Positions 9,753-18,896 of a stretch of DNA of 64,000 bases are shown here, piece by piece; the first letter of the stretch is position 1; every line of letters begins with the position of its first letter. A model generated the notes under the pieces. It saw only the letters and a list, made by a program, of their open reading frames with translations. It did not search any database and was not told the origin of the DNA. The translations under genes and the position numbers were made by a program. This stretch comes from Bradyrhizobium sp. CSS354 (GTDB lineage Bacteria; Pseudomonadota; Alphaproteobacteria; Rhizobiales; Xanthobacteraceae): the NCBI RefSeq assembly GCF_029051725.1, contig NZ_JAACFU010000011.1:1-64000 (forward strand), read 5' to 3'.

Positions 9753-9841
9753 ACGCAACCACCCAAGTCGAGGCGCGCGTCTGGCGCAGCGAGGTCTTCG
9801 AACATGCACCGGCGGTCCAAGCGGCTCATTACGGTATCCAT

Positions 9842-10894
9842 CTATTGTACTTGCTCACGCGATGCAGGCGTGTTCTTGACCAGCCAACTCCGATAGTCAT
9901 TCGACGCAGCCAAGAAACCATTCTCCAGCAACTCATCGACCGTCGACAGCATCCTTGCCGACTCGAACTTCAGGCAGAGACCCGGCAGCCTCTGCAGTCC
10001 GGCCCAATAACCTGAATACTCATCACTCGTCAGATAGCCATATCGTCCACTTGTGACGGCTTCAGCGACTTTTGCATAAAAGGAGTCGATGAACGGAAAG
10101 TGGAGAAGAACGCAGGAAAAGTCGGCCAATCTAGCATTCACCGCATGGTGCCAGGCGACGAACGGCTTTATCTTTCCGTCCATTCGAAACAACGAAACCT
10201 TCGTTAGACCATTATTCGTTCCGAAGACTTTCTTCCTGATACCCCCATAGTGGGTCATGATCGCGGGGTTGCTGACTTCTCCGAACGTATAAGGCGACTT
10301 ATCGATCGTTGACACGTCGTAAAACGGATATTGTAAACGTAGATCGATCCCTCGCTGGATGCTCGCCTTAGAGATTGACCTGTCACTGAACATATCGAGC
10401 ATCTGGGTGATCACAGCATTGAAACCTCGTCCGTCGAGGTAGTCTATCAAAGCCGGCAAACACAGTTTAGTAGACCCAGGGAAGTCGAATTGCTCGTCCA
10501 CGTCCACGCACAGGCACCACCGATCCCGGCAGTAAGTGTCCGCCAGATAGCGCTTCATTGTGTTTTCATAAGCGTGGTAGGGAACAGAGCTCGCCAGCAG
10601 CGTGACGTCGACCTGGCTGGCAAGCACTTCGATCGAACGATCACTCGATCCATTGTCGAGAATGACGAAATGTTTAACGCCCATCGCTCTGTGATGAGCC
10701 AAAAAAGACTCTAGCCATGGCTCGCCGTTTCGCAATACGCTGATAATTGTTACGTCGCGAGGCTCAGAATGAACATCGGCAGGCCCGCTAAGATGCCGGA
10801 CGCGGAACGGCAATAGCAGCCCCCTCAATCCGAATTGGATGGCATCGATCTTGTTTACGCGTCCGAACAGGGAGCGAAGGCTATCAAGAAACAT
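9842..10894 (-). CDS. Glycosyltransferase, GT92/family 2-4 like
   Basis: A 350-residue protein of the family with a variant GT-A fold (often annotated as glycosyltransferase family 92 or 2_4). It shows ISVLRNGEPWLESFLAHH near 51-68, LDNGSSD at 79-85, and the metal-binding VDVDE at 130-134. A conserved histidine pair (AWHHAVN) lies further on. It belongs to the same leftward gene run as galE and the UDP-xylose synthase upstream, and the methyltransferase, deacetylase and ABC exporter downstream. Donor sugar unknown. Confidence 0.8.
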   Translation of the reverse strand: MFLDSLRSLFGRVNKIDAIQFGLRGLLLPFRVRHLSGPADVHSEPRDVTIISVLRNGEPWLESFLAHHRAMGVKHFVILDNGSSDRSIEVLASQVDVTLLASSVPYHAYENTMKRYLADTYCRDRWCLCVDVDEQFDFPGSTKLCLPALIDYLDGRGFNAVITQMLDMFSDRSISKASIQRGIDLRLQYPFYDVSTIDKSPYTFGEVSNPAIMTHYGGIRKKVFGTNNGLTKVSLFRMDGKIKPFVAWHHAVNARLADFSCVLLHFPFIDSFYAKVAEAVTSGRYGYLTSDEYSGYWAGLQRLPGLCLKFESARMLSTVDELLENGFLAASNDYRSWLVKNTPASREQVQ

Positions 10895-10974
10895 GGCAGA
10901 GTATGCTCCTCATGCTCCGCCAAGCTCCGGCAAAAACTCCCGCTGCTTGAGCATTGTCGGGTCGGTGAACCAAT

Positions 10975-11976
10975 TCATCGAAAGGTTGCGCTTTGAGTGG
11001 CAAAATGATGATCGCGCCACCTCAACGCGGTCTTCACAATGAAACTGATATCCGAGTTGGTCGGCTGCCAACCCAACTCTCCCGCAGCCTTTGCGAATGA
11101 TGCAACGAGCTTCGGCGGATCCCCTTCTCGGCGTGGCCCATACCGCAGGGCCGGCGCAGTGCCGGTGACGCGAGCTACCGTGTCCACTAACTCAAACACG
11201 CTGGTGCCCACGCCTGTACCGAGATTGTAAACGAAAGCTCCGTCCCGCCTCATCAACATCTCACCAGCGAGCAAATGTGCCTTTGCGAGATCGACCACAT
11301 GAATATAGTCCCTGATCGCGCTTCCATCAGGAGTAGGGAAATCTGTTCCGAAAACCGTGAACGGACGCTCCGGATCTCGGGCAGCTTCGATCACCAGCGG
11401 AATGGCATGCGTCTCGGGTTCATGGTGTTCACCGATTTCACCGTCCGGATCGCAGCCCGCCGCGTTAAAGTACCTTAAGCAAACAGAGGACAAGCCGTAG
11501 GCCCTACTGTAGTTCTCCAGCATGCGCTCAATGATCATCTTACTCCAGCCGTAGGGGTTGATTGGCACTTGCGGATGGTTCTCGTCGATCGGCACAACCT
11601 CGGGAATGCCATAGCTCGCGCATGTGCTGGAAAACAAAATGCGAGAGCATCCGGTCTCGCGCATCGATCCAAGCAAGGCGAGTGTACCGGCCACATTATT
11701 CTCATAGTAAATTGCCGGCTCTGTTACTGACTCGCCAACGTATGCAAACGCGGCGAAGTGCGCAACCAGGTCGGGTTTGTAGGTCGCCAGTGCGCCGCGC
11801 ACCGTGCTTGAATCGCGAATATCGCATTCGACCAAAGGGCCCCATCGGACCGCATCGCGCCAGCCGCGCGACAGATTGTCGATCGTTACTACATTCCAGC
11901 CCGCGTTTGCGAAGACCTTGGCGCAGTGTGCGCCCACGTAACCCGCGCCACCCGTAACAATCACTGTTTTTGTCAT
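10975..11976 (-). CDS. galE: UDP-glucose 4-epimerase (GalE-type SDR)
   Basis: A 333-residue epimerase starting at ATG 11976, with the NAD motif TGGAGYVGAH at about 8-17, an FSSTCASYG catalytic stretch near 120, and the YGWSK Tyr-Lys pair near 150. The 'LRYFNAAGCDPDG' segment and the APALRYGPRREGDPPKLV region are typical of GalE rather than dehydratases. The start lies one base after the stop of the upstream xylose synthase gene, so the two are probably co-translated. It likely makes UDP-galactose, though a pentose (UDP-xylose/UDP-arabinose) epimerase role is possible given that neighbour. Confidence 0.88.
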   Translation of the reverse strand: MTKTVIVTGGAGYVGAHCAKVFANAGWNVVTIDNLSRGWRDAVRWGPLVECDIRDSSTVRGALATYKPDLVAHFAAFAYVGESVTEPAIYYENNVAGTLALLGSMRETGCSRILFSSTCASYGIPEVVPIDENHPQVPINPYGWSKMIIERMLENYSRAYGLSSVCLRYFNAAGCDPDGEIGEHHEPETHAIPLVIEAARDPERPFTVFGTDFPTPDGSAIRDYIHVVDLAKAHLLAGEMLMRRDGAFVYNLGTGVGTSVFELVDTVARVTGTAPALRYGPRREGDPPKLVASFAKAAGELGWQPTNSDISFIVKTALRWRDHHFATQSATFR

Positions 11977-11977
11977 C

Positions 11978-12943
11978 TCACTGCACGAGTCCTTCAGAAC
12001 GCAGTAAACCATCGAAATATGCAATCGTCTTCGCTAGGCCGTCGCGCAGTTGGACGGAGGGAGACCATCCCAGCGTTCGGCGCGCGCGATCGATATTGGG
12101 CTGCCGCTGTCGCGGATCGTCGATTGGAAGCGGTTTGAAATCAATGGAGGAACTCGATCCGACAAGCTCGATCACTAGTTGAGCGAGTTCGATCATACTG
12201 GACTCAGTCGGATTGCCTAAATTAAACGGCCCGGTTACGTCGTCCCCCGTATCCATCAGGCGCAAAAGCCCATCGATCAGATCATCAACATAGCAGAATG
12301 ATCGCGTCTGAGTGCCATCTCCATAGATCGTAATCGGCTGGTTCGTCAGCGCCTGTACGATGAAGTTCGAAACGACGCGCCCGTCGCTGGGCCGCATTCT
12401 CGGACCATAAGTGTTGAATATGCGTGCCACCTTAATTGAAAGGTTGTGCTGACGTCTGTAGTCAAAGAACAGTGTCTCAGCACAACGCTTGCCTTCGTCG
12501 TAGCAAGATCGCGGGCCGATCGGGTTCACTCTACCCCAATACGATTCTTCTTGGGGGTGCACTTCAGGATCGCCGTAGACTTCCGATGTTGACGCCTGCA
12601 GGATTTTCGCGTTTACCCGTTTGGCCAGACCAAGCATGTTGATTGAACCGTGAACGCTCGTCTTCGTCGTCTGGACGGGATCGTGTTGGTAGTGAATCGG
12701 ACTGGCAGGGCACGCCAAATTGAAAATCTGGTCCACCTCAACGTAGAGAAGGAAGGTAATATCGTGCCTCAAGAACTCGAAACGAGATGAGGTTAACAGT
12801 TCCCGGATGTTCTCCTTCGAGCCGGTATAGAGATTATCGACGCAAATAACATCGTTTCCGGCCTGGATTAATTTTTCGCACAAATGGGAGCCGAGAAATC
12901 CCGCGCCGCCGGTGACCAAAATATTCTTAGCATGGCGTTCCAC
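11978..12943 (-). CDS. uxs: UDP-glucuronate decarboxylase (UDP-xylose synthase)
   Basis: It decarboxylates UDP-glucuronate to UDP-xylose, using bound NAD. In the 321-residue product [10 protein letters not shown] is at 11-20, the UXS hallmark [10 protein letters not shown] at 77-86, the TSE catalytic stretch at 119-121 and Tyr-148/Lys-152. These distinguish it from dTDP-glucose dehydratases. The start is GTG 12943, with an AGGG element about 10 bases upstream. It is the first gene of the leftward run ending in the ABC exporter, so xylose may be a component of that glycan. No UDP-glucose dehydrogenase is seen here, so UDP-glucuronate must come from elsewhere. Confidence 0.9.
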   Translation of the reverse strand: MERHAKNILVTGGAGFLGSHLCEKLIQAGNDVICVDNLYTGSKENIRELLTSSRFEFLRHDITFLLYVEVDQIFNLACPASPIHYQHDPVQTTKTSVHGSINMLGLAKRVNAKILQASTSEVYGDPEVHPQEESYWGRVNPIGPRSCYDEGKRCAETLFFDYRRQHNLSIKVARIFNTYGPRMRPSDGRVVSNFIVQALTNQPITIYGDGTQTRSFCYVDDLIDGLLRLMDTGDDVTGPFNLGNPTESSMIELAQLVIELVGSSSSIDFKPLPIDDPRQRQPNIDRARRTLGWSPSVQLRDGLAKTIAYFDGLLRSEGLVQ

Positions 12944-12963
12944 TAAATCTAACCCTTTGAAAT

Positions 12964-12978
12964 GGTAACACGTTTACC
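12964..12978. promoter_or_regulatory. Candidate operator in divergent promoter region
   Basis: An imperfect inverted repeat with half sites GGTAA and TTACC lies 20 bases upstream of the uxs start, in the 139-base gap shared with the divergent glycosyltransferase at 13083. Position and symmetry suit a transcription factor site controlling one or both units. No matching regulator gene is in the window, so this is only a candidate. Confidence 0.25.
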
Positions 12979-13082
12979 CTATTGTCTTAGTCTTGTCGCA
13001 ATGCGATCCGTCAACCGATAAAACTCTAAGAGATTGCCGCTCATAGTACAGTTCAATTCAAGTTAACTATTAAGATAGTGTC

Positions 13083-14102
13083 GTGCATTCCTCGTATCCT
13101 GTAACCGACAAGGTCGTTTCGGTAATCGTGCCGGCGTTTAACGCCGCTAGCACCATTCGCGAAACTGTGAAGAGCGCACTAAACCAGACCTACCGGAATA
13201 TCGAAGTCCTCATCGTCGACGACGGATCATCAGACGACACAAAAGCGATCGCGGCAGAGCTCATCCAGAGCGATGCGAGAGTTCGCTACATCCATAAACA
13301 GAATGGTGGCGTGGCGTCGGCTCGCAATCGAGGAATTGCCGAGGCTAAGGGAGATTTCGTCGCCACGCTAGACGCAGATGACCTCTGGTATCCAACGAAG
13401 TTAGCGCGACAGATGGAACGATTCGCACTGGGGGGTCCAAACACCGCACTCGTATACGCGTGGTGTTGCTGGATCGACTCCGCGGGCAACGTCACGGGGT
13501 CTGCTCCGCCAACCCGCCTGGAAGGCAACATCGTCGCGGAAATGTGTCTCGGCAACGTCGTTATCAGCGGCAGCAATGCCCTCATAAGACGAAATGTAAT
13601 AATCGCTGTCGGTGGCTTCGACGAATCGCTCCGCTCCCGCGGAGGTCAGGGCTGTGAAGACTGGAAGCTCTACATGCAAGTCGCGGAGCGATATGAAATA
13701 GCAATGGTACCTGAGTATCTGATTGGATATCGCGTCCAACCAGGTTCAATGTCGGACGATTTTGAACAGATGATGCGATCAAGGCGCCTGGTTGAAACCG
13801 AGTTCACCTCCTCTCATCCTGAGTTAGCCGTCCATTTTGCGCACGGCGAGGCTATACTCGCGCGGTCGCTTGCTGTTCGCGCCATCGATCGCGGCCAGAT
13901 TTTCGACGCGATCGGCTTGCTGACAAATCACTCACGGGGAAGATTCATAGCCGGCTTCGCATCGCTCATGTGGCTGATGGCCGGTTCTATCCGACGTGCA
14001 ATCCGGTGGCTGGGAAGACACGATCATTCAGCGACTGCTAAATTTCTTCCGAATTCTTCAGACTCCGCTGACAAGTTTCCATACGCCAGACCGTATAATT
14101 AG
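13083..14102 (+). CDS. Glycosyltransferase family 2
   Basis: A 339-residue GT-A enzyme starting at GTG 13083. VDDGSSDD is at 45-52 and LDADDLW at 96-102, with the QGCEDW motif near 190. It is clearly paralogous to the transferase at 3787-4788 (same motif spacing, same LEGNIV/FEGDIY segment). It is divergent from uxs and isolated from the next rightward gene by a stretch of about 870 bases holding only a broken reading frame. Sugar specificity cannot be deduced. Confidence 0.86.
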   Translation: MHSSYPVTDKVVSVIVPAFNAASTIRETVKSALNQTYRNIEVLIVDDGSSDDTKAIAAELIQSDARVRYIHKQNGGVASARNRGIAEAKGDFVATLDADDLWYPTKLARQMERFALGGPNTALVYAWCCWIDSAGNVTGSAPPTRLEGNIVAEMCLGNVVISGSNALIRRNVIIAVGGFDESLRSRGGQGCEDWKLYMQVAERYEIAMVPEYLIGYRVQPGSMSDDFEQMMRSRRLVETEFTSSHPELAVHFAHGEAILARSLAVRAIDRGQIFDAIGLLTNHSRGRFIAGFASLMWLMAGSIRRAIRWLGRHDHSATAKFLPNSSDSADKFPYARPYN

Positions 14103-14210
14103 ATGGACATCCGAGCGAGCGGTTCGGGCGGGCACCATCTAATGTTGACCTGCTTGTTACGACCGTTCCGGCGCGAGTTTATCGGTCAGGTAGAAACGGT
14201 CCGACGGGCT

Positions 14211-14698
14211 TCAGCAATCACTCTTCCGCCAGCCGATTTCGCTACGGCGGCCCGGAGATAAACGTCCGGCCGGAAAGGAGCGAACGTTCGAATAGTTCCT
14301 GAAGGCACGATCCCCTTTGCAGGCATAGAAAGCACCTGGCTTCACATCGCCGAGTCCCTGCATCAAAGACCAACCGCAGTCGTGCCGATCTCGAACAATT
14401 ATTTCCATTTGCATCTCGTCTCCGACTCCACCGTGAGACGCCATGACATCGCCCGACGCGAAGCTGAGAAGCCCTTTGTATGAAGCCGGTGTGGTTTGTG
14501 GATTTCTGTGGAGCTTATGTTTCCCGCATCTCCAAGACCCCGACCTCGCGGCGAATTCGGGATTTGGGAGAGAATAATGCAGCCTTCGCCCCCCGCCAAC
14601 CACGCGATCGTCCTCGGATCGGCCAGCGCCGGAGACAGCGCAGCTAACGATGCAACAAACCACCCGAAATACTCAAGACCATCGCGTGCTCCGCCCAC
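14211..14698 (-). pseudogene. Probable frameshifted gene for a secreted protein
   Basis: One minus-strand frame (14698 to about 14500) encodes a plausible signal peptide ending in Ala-Leu-Ala plus some 25 residues. A second frame takes over near 14500 and runs to a stop at 14211 with protein-like composition, including a DCGWSLMQG stretch and paired cysteines. Neither frame alone looks like a complete gene; one indel would join them into about 150 residues. I do not recognise the family. The rest of the 14103-14968 stretch holds nothing I can assign. Confidence 0.35.
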
Positions 14699-14968
14699 TT
14701 AACGCGGCAGTCACCACTCAAGCGCCGAGGCCGAAACCATGTCGCCAGTATGTTGTACAAACCTTTGTCATCATTCTGAAAATTCGCTAGTGTCAAGCAG
14801 CACCTGAAAACAAGTGTCCCGACGTTTGTCGAACGCGAGATCGGGCTTGCTACTCCAATCAAAATTCCGCCGAATTAGCGGTAAAGGAATGACGAGTGGA
14901 CATTCGCTGCATGACGCGTCATGTACTTCCGAAGAAGCAGTTCATTCCAAATACCCGGCAGGTGCCTC

Positions 14969-16186
14969 TTGAAAATTCTGGTTCACGACTATGCCGGCCA
15001 TCCTTTCCAAGTCGACCTGAGCCGCGAGCTCGCTGCACGAGGCCATCAGGTTACACATACCTATTTCCAGGGCGACCATGGCCCGAAGGGGCGCCTTCAT
15101 CGGTCCTCCTGTGACCCCGTCGGTCTATCTTTCAACGGGGTGACCTTATCGCGCCCGTACGACAAAGCCTCGTTCGTCAAGCGGAGGTTTGACGACGTAG
15201 CCTATGGCAAAGCCATTGCAAAAGTGATTCTGTCACTTAAGCCCGACCTCGTCATCTCGGGAAATACACCCACCGAAGCTCAATCGTCGGTGGTGAAGGC
15301 CTCGCGAAAGAGCGGCGCATCCTTCGTGTTCTGGGTTCAGGATTTCTACAGCATTGCCGTTTCCAAGCTGCTGCGAAGAAAGTTGGGTGCCGTCGGCGCC
15401 GCAATTGGCGGATATTATTCTTTTCTCGAGCGCGGCCAGTTTGTCCAATCCGATGCGATCGTTGTCATCACCGATCCCTTCGCTGAGATCGTCAAGAAAT
15501 GGGTCAAAACCAAGGACAAGGTCTTCACGATCGAGAACTGGGGCGCGTTGGACGAGATTTCTCCGTTGAAAAAGGACAATGATTGGGCACTTCGTCATGG
15601 CCTTTCCGACACATTCAACTTCCTTTATTCGGGCACGCTCGCGCTGAAACACAATCCTCAGCTACTCATTGAACTTGCCAAGCAGGTAAAGGGCCAGGCA
15701 AATGTTGTCGTCGTGAGCCAAGGCGTGGGCGTCTCCGAGCTTGAGCGCGCAAAAAACGAGCAATCGATCGACAATCTGATCCTATTGCCGCTGCAATCGT
15801 TCGCTGATCTGCCCAAAGTTCTTGCAACGTCCGACGTGACGGTTGCGACAATTGAACCAGATGCCGGCATGTTTTCTGTTCCCTCGAAGGTGCAGTCATA
15901 TTTCTGCGCCCAACGTGCGGTATTGTTGGCAGCCCCAGCCGAGAATCTCGCTTCCATAGTGGTGCGCAAGAACGGAGCGGGACTTGTGGTCGATCCAACC
16001 GACAAGGGAGGTTTTTTGCATTGCGCGATGCAATTGATGAAAGACGATGCTCTGCGCGGCGGAGCCGCGGAACGTGGTAGGAAATTTGCTTTGAACAATT
16101 ACGATATAAAGCGGGTGACTGATCAGTTTGAAGAGGTGTTTGAATATGCTTATCTTGCTAGAAACTCGAGAAAGGGAACTTCATGA
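14969..16186 (+). CDS. Glycosyltransferase family 4 (WcaI-like)
   Basis: A GT-B fold transferase of 405 residues. I start it at TTG 14969, directly after an AGGTG site, because the Rossmann strand 'KILVHDYAGHPFQ' begins there; upstream codons do not belong to the fold. The C-terminal domain has the YSGTLALKHNPQLL segment and a PSKVQSYFCA donor-site region with the nearby glycine-rich loop of family 4. Its stop overlaps the start of the GDP-mannose 3,5-epimerase gene by four bases (16183-16186). That coupling suggests, but does not prove, that it uses the GDP-sugar made by that enzyme. Confidence 0.85.
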   Translation: MKILVHDYAGHPFQVDLSRELAARGHQVTHTYFQGDHGPKGRLHRSSCDPVGLSFNGVTLSRPYDKASFVKRRFDDVAYGKAIAKVILSLKPDLVISGNTPTEAQSSVVKASRKSGASFVFWVQDFYSIAVSKLLRRKLGAVGAAIGGYYSFLERGQFVQSDAIVVITDPFAEIVKKWVKTKDKVFTIENWGALDEISPLKKDNDWALRHGLSDTFNFLYSGTLALKHNPQLLIELAKQVKGQANVVVVSQGVGVSELERAKNEQSIDNLILLPLQSFADLPKVLATSDVTVATIEPDAGMFSVPSKVQSYFCAQRAVLLAAPAENLASIVVRKNGAGLVVDPTDKGGFLHCAMQLMKDDALRGGAAERGRKFALNNYDIKRVTDQFEEVFEYAYLARNSRKGTS

Positions 16187-17160
16187 CTAAGACTGCCCTG
16201 GTTTGCGGTGCAGGTGGTTTCATCGGCGGGCACCTCGTCAAACGGCTCAAGCGCGAAGGTTTCTGGGTCCGCGGTGTGGATCTGAAATTCCCGCCATTTG
16301 CCGAGACCGAAGCCGACGATTTCGCCGTCGGCGATCTCCGCGACCAGTCCTTCTGCCGCCAAATCACGGACCGCAGGTTCGACGAGGTCTATCAGCTCGC
16401 CGCGGATATGGGCGGAGCCGGCTACATTTTTACCGGCGAGCATGACGCCGACGTGATGCATAACTCGGCAACTATCAACCTGAACATGCTCGATGCCTGC
16501 CAGAAGCGGAACATGCTCGGCGTGTTCTATTCCTCCTCCGCCTGCATGTATCCGGAGCACAACCAGACGGATCCCAACAATCCAAACTGCGCCGAGGATT
16601 CGGCCTACCCCGCCAATCCAGACAGCGAATATGGTTGGGAAAAGCTGTTCTCCGAACGGCTCTATCTCGCCTATAACCGCAATCACGGCATGCGCAATCG
16701 CGTCGCCCGCTATCACAACATCTTCGGCCCCGAGGGCACTTGGGATGGCGGCAAGGAGAAGGCGCCCGCTGCGGTCTGCCGCAAGGTCGCGCAGGCCACC
16801 AATGGCGGCGATGTGGAGATCTGGGGCGACGGCACCCAGACCCGCTCCTTCCTCTACATCGACGAATGCCTCGAGGGCTCGATCCGCCTGACGCGGTCGG
16901 AGTTCGAAGGGCCGGTCAATGTCGGGTCGGAGGAGATGGTCACCATCAATCAGCTCGTGGACATCGTCGCCGATATCGCCGGGAAGCGAATTCACAAGAA
17001 GCACATCCCCGGACCGCTCGGCGTGCGCGGCCGCAACTCGGACAATCGGCTGATCGAGCAGAAGCTCGGCTGGAAACCTTCAGCGACGCTGCGCTCGGGC
17101 CTCGAGAAGACCTATCAGTGGATCGAGCGGCAGGTGCACCGGAACCGGGTCGCGGCCTAA
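16183..17160 (+). CDS. gme: GDP-mannose 3,5-epimerase
   Basis: It converts GDP-D-mannose to GDP-L-galactose (and GDP-L-gulose), best known from plant ascorbate synthesis. The 325-residue product carries the diagnostic features: AADMGGAGYI at 73-82, Cys-121 in SSSACMYPE, Tyr-150/Lys-154 in YGWEK, and Lys-193 followed by APAA after GPEGTWDGG. These match the catalytic Cys, Tyr, Lys and Lys of the plant enzyme. It is co-translated with the family-4 glycosyltransferase. Codon use is noticeably more GC-rich than in its neighbours, suggesting a different ancestry. Related 4,6-dehydratases lack the Cys motif, so the call is fairly firm. Confidence 0.88.
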   Translation: MTKTALVCGAGGFIGGHLVKRLKREGFWVRGVDLKFPPFAETEADDFAVGDLRDQSFCRQITDRRFDEVYQLAADMGGAGYIFTGEHDADVMHNSATINLNMLDACQKRNMLGVFYSSSACMYPEHNQTDPNNPNCAEDSAYPANPDSEYGWEKLFSERLYLAYNRNHGMRNRVARYHNIFGPEGTWDGGKEKAPAAVCRKVAQATNGGDVEIWGDGTQTRSFLYIDECLEGSIRLTRSEFEGPVNVGSEEMVTINQLVDIVADIAGKRIHKKHIPGPLGVRGRNSDNRLIEQKLGWKPSATLRSGLEKTYQWIERQVHRNRVAA

Positions 17161-17170
17161 TGCCAATCTT

Positions 17171-17201
17171 TTCTTGCCGCAGAGAAACGCTGCGGCAAGA
17201 A
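17171..17201. terminator. Strong hairpin between converging genes
   Basis: A perfect 12-base-pair stem with a 7-base loop (arms 17171-17182 and 17190-17201) lies between the stops of the epimerase gene (17160) and the converging GH16 gene (17235). The position suits transcription termination in both directions. There is no U-run directly 3' of the stem on either strand, so it is not a textbook intrinsic terminator and could instead protect transcript ends. Confidence 0.45.
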
Positions 17202-17234
17202 GCCTCTGGATTAAGCCGCAGCGACCACGCAGCC

Positions 17235-18575
17235 TCAATGTACTGTCAGTGAGACGAGACGGCAGGACAGCGCTCTTTCCGGCTGGTTGATGGCTGTGCT
17301 GCATGCAACAGGGGCGGGCAACAAGTCCTTCTTGCCAGCGGCGTCGGTAGGTACCTCCGACAGCAGCCTCGCAGACAAGGTGTATGAACCCGTCCGGCTA
17401 ATCGATGGCAACGTCAATTCTGCAACGCTCGTGCCGTCAGGACGCTTCTTCAGCACGCTATCTAGTTTGACACGCGTGTAAGGTAGGCTTGCTTTCGTCG
17501 TCTCATCAAAGAAAGAAACGTGGAGCAGTCTGTTCGACGGATAATCCTGCGGAAGCTCGATTGGAACTTCGATCCTCACAGGCTCGCCTCTCCCGAGCAT
17601 CGCTACACCCGCGGCTGGTCGTCGGCCCGCGACGTTTTCGACCTCCCTAAATGTCGGCTTCGCCATATCGTTGATGGTCGTGGTGTATCCGAATTGCTTC
17701 GGGTCCGGCGTCACTGTACCGGGACCGCACTGGCGCGCGCCCGTGTCCGATTCCGTGAACTGGCAAACACGGACGTAGTCTATCTTGAACGCCTGGGGAA
17801 AAGCCGTGTCATCGATCCCATGCCGTCCCGCCCATCCGGCGCCGCCGACAGCGAAGTTAAGATCAACGTGAGCCGGCGGTCCCAACTGGCCATCCTTGCG
17901 CAGCCACTGATACTTCCGCGTGTAGATGAGCTTGCCGTCCCAGAACAGCGAGATTTTGTCCGGGGACCAAACAAAACCTGCGATATGCCAGTCAAGATTC
18001 AGATCGTAGCTGGTATACATGTTCTTGAACCTTAGGTCGAACGACCGGTCGACGTAAGTGTAGAGTTTCGGGTCAAATGGTCCCACCACGTTCGAGTGCA
18101 GAGAATTGGCTTTATCTTCCACACCGTTGATGACAAATTCGAAAATATCGATTTCCGGCGGATGCCAGGTCTTGCCATCAAGATCGTAGTCAGCCTCAAG
18201 CCAGAATGCCGGCCAAACCCCGTTAGCATTGGGCAGAAATACCCGCGCTTCATAGTAGCCGTAGTAGAAGGTGCGGTGACTTCGGATCATTGCCGACTCG
18301 AACAGATCAGAACCTTCCTTTTTTTTTGCAACTAATCTTAATACCCCGTCCGACAACACGTGATTGTCGCCGTAGCGTTGCTTCTCGTCGTTGAAATGAT
18401 CCATCGTCTCGTTGCTATAGAGAAAACGGGTGGCCCACTTATTCCGATCGAGTTGATCGCCAATGAATTCGTCGGAGAACACCAGTTCCCAGCCCGCTGC
18501 CATCGCTGACCTTATAGGCAGCAGCGCCGAGACAACTAGCGAGCCGCAGAGCAGGATTTTTCGAATACCACACAT
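17235..18575 (-). CDS. Secreted glycoside hydrolase family 16
   Basis: An exported beta-glycanase of 446 residues. A signal peptide (1-26, cleaved after Ala-Met-Ala) is followed by a GH16 domain with the catalytic E-x-D-x2-E motif intact at Glu-141, Asp-143 and Glu-146. The aromatic substrate cleft is visible around WPAFWLEAD, 121-129. A separate beta-rich domain follows from about 290. Rhizobial relatives such as ExoK trim or depolymerise their own EPS, so a role in chain-length control is likely. The start is ATG 18575, after a GGAG site. Confidence 0.88.
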   Translation of the reverse strand: MCGIRKILLCGSLVVSALLPIRSAMAAGWELVFSDEFIGDQLDRNKWATRFLYSNETMDHFNDEKQRYGDNHVLSDGVLRLVAKKKEGSDLFESAMIRSHRTFYYGYYEARVFLPNANGVWPAFWLEADYDLDGKTWHPPEIDIFEFVINGVEDKANSLHSNVVGPFDPKLYTYVDRSFDLRFKNMYTSYDLNLDWHIAGFVWSPDKISLFWDGKLIYTRKYQWLRKDGQLGPPAHVDLNFAVGGAGWAGRHGIDDTAFPQAFKIDYVRVCQFTESDTGARQCGPGTVTPDPKQFGYTTTINDMAKPTFREVENVAGRRPAAGVAMLGRGEPVRIEVPIELPQDYPSNRLLHVSFFDETTKASLPYTRVKLDSVLKKRPDGTSVAELTLPSISRTGSYTLSARLLSEVPTDAAGKKDLLPAPVACSTAINQPERALSCRLVSLTVH

Positions 18576-18896
18576 TCTGAGACTCCAATGCCTTCTCGTC
18601 ACCCTGCACAAGCTATATTAGCCTGTAACCCTGCATCTAAGTGCCTCCGTACGCCGAGTAGGCGCGCAGGGCCGAAGCTGATATTTTGCTGCGCGCTAGG
18701 CCGCAACTATCGGCGGAGTGAGATAGATTCTAAAGAAAATGTCTATCGGGTTAGGTCTCGCTGGTAACGAGACGGGGACGAATATAAGGCCGCGAAATTC
18801 CAGAATTGTCCATTAGAAGTGAGAAGAGCTCCCGCCAAACGGATCAAAAAATTGCGATCTCGATTGGACTTCGCGATCGGGACTGGACAAACAGGG

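Noticed and set aside
9025-9879. 284-codon plus-strand frame
   Set aside because: Antisense of the SAM-dependent methyltransferase; Ser/Arg-rich translation without domain.
16150-17004. 284-codon minus-strand frame
   Set aside because: Antisense of the GDP-mannose 3,5-epimerase gene, whose frame shows all catalytic motifs.
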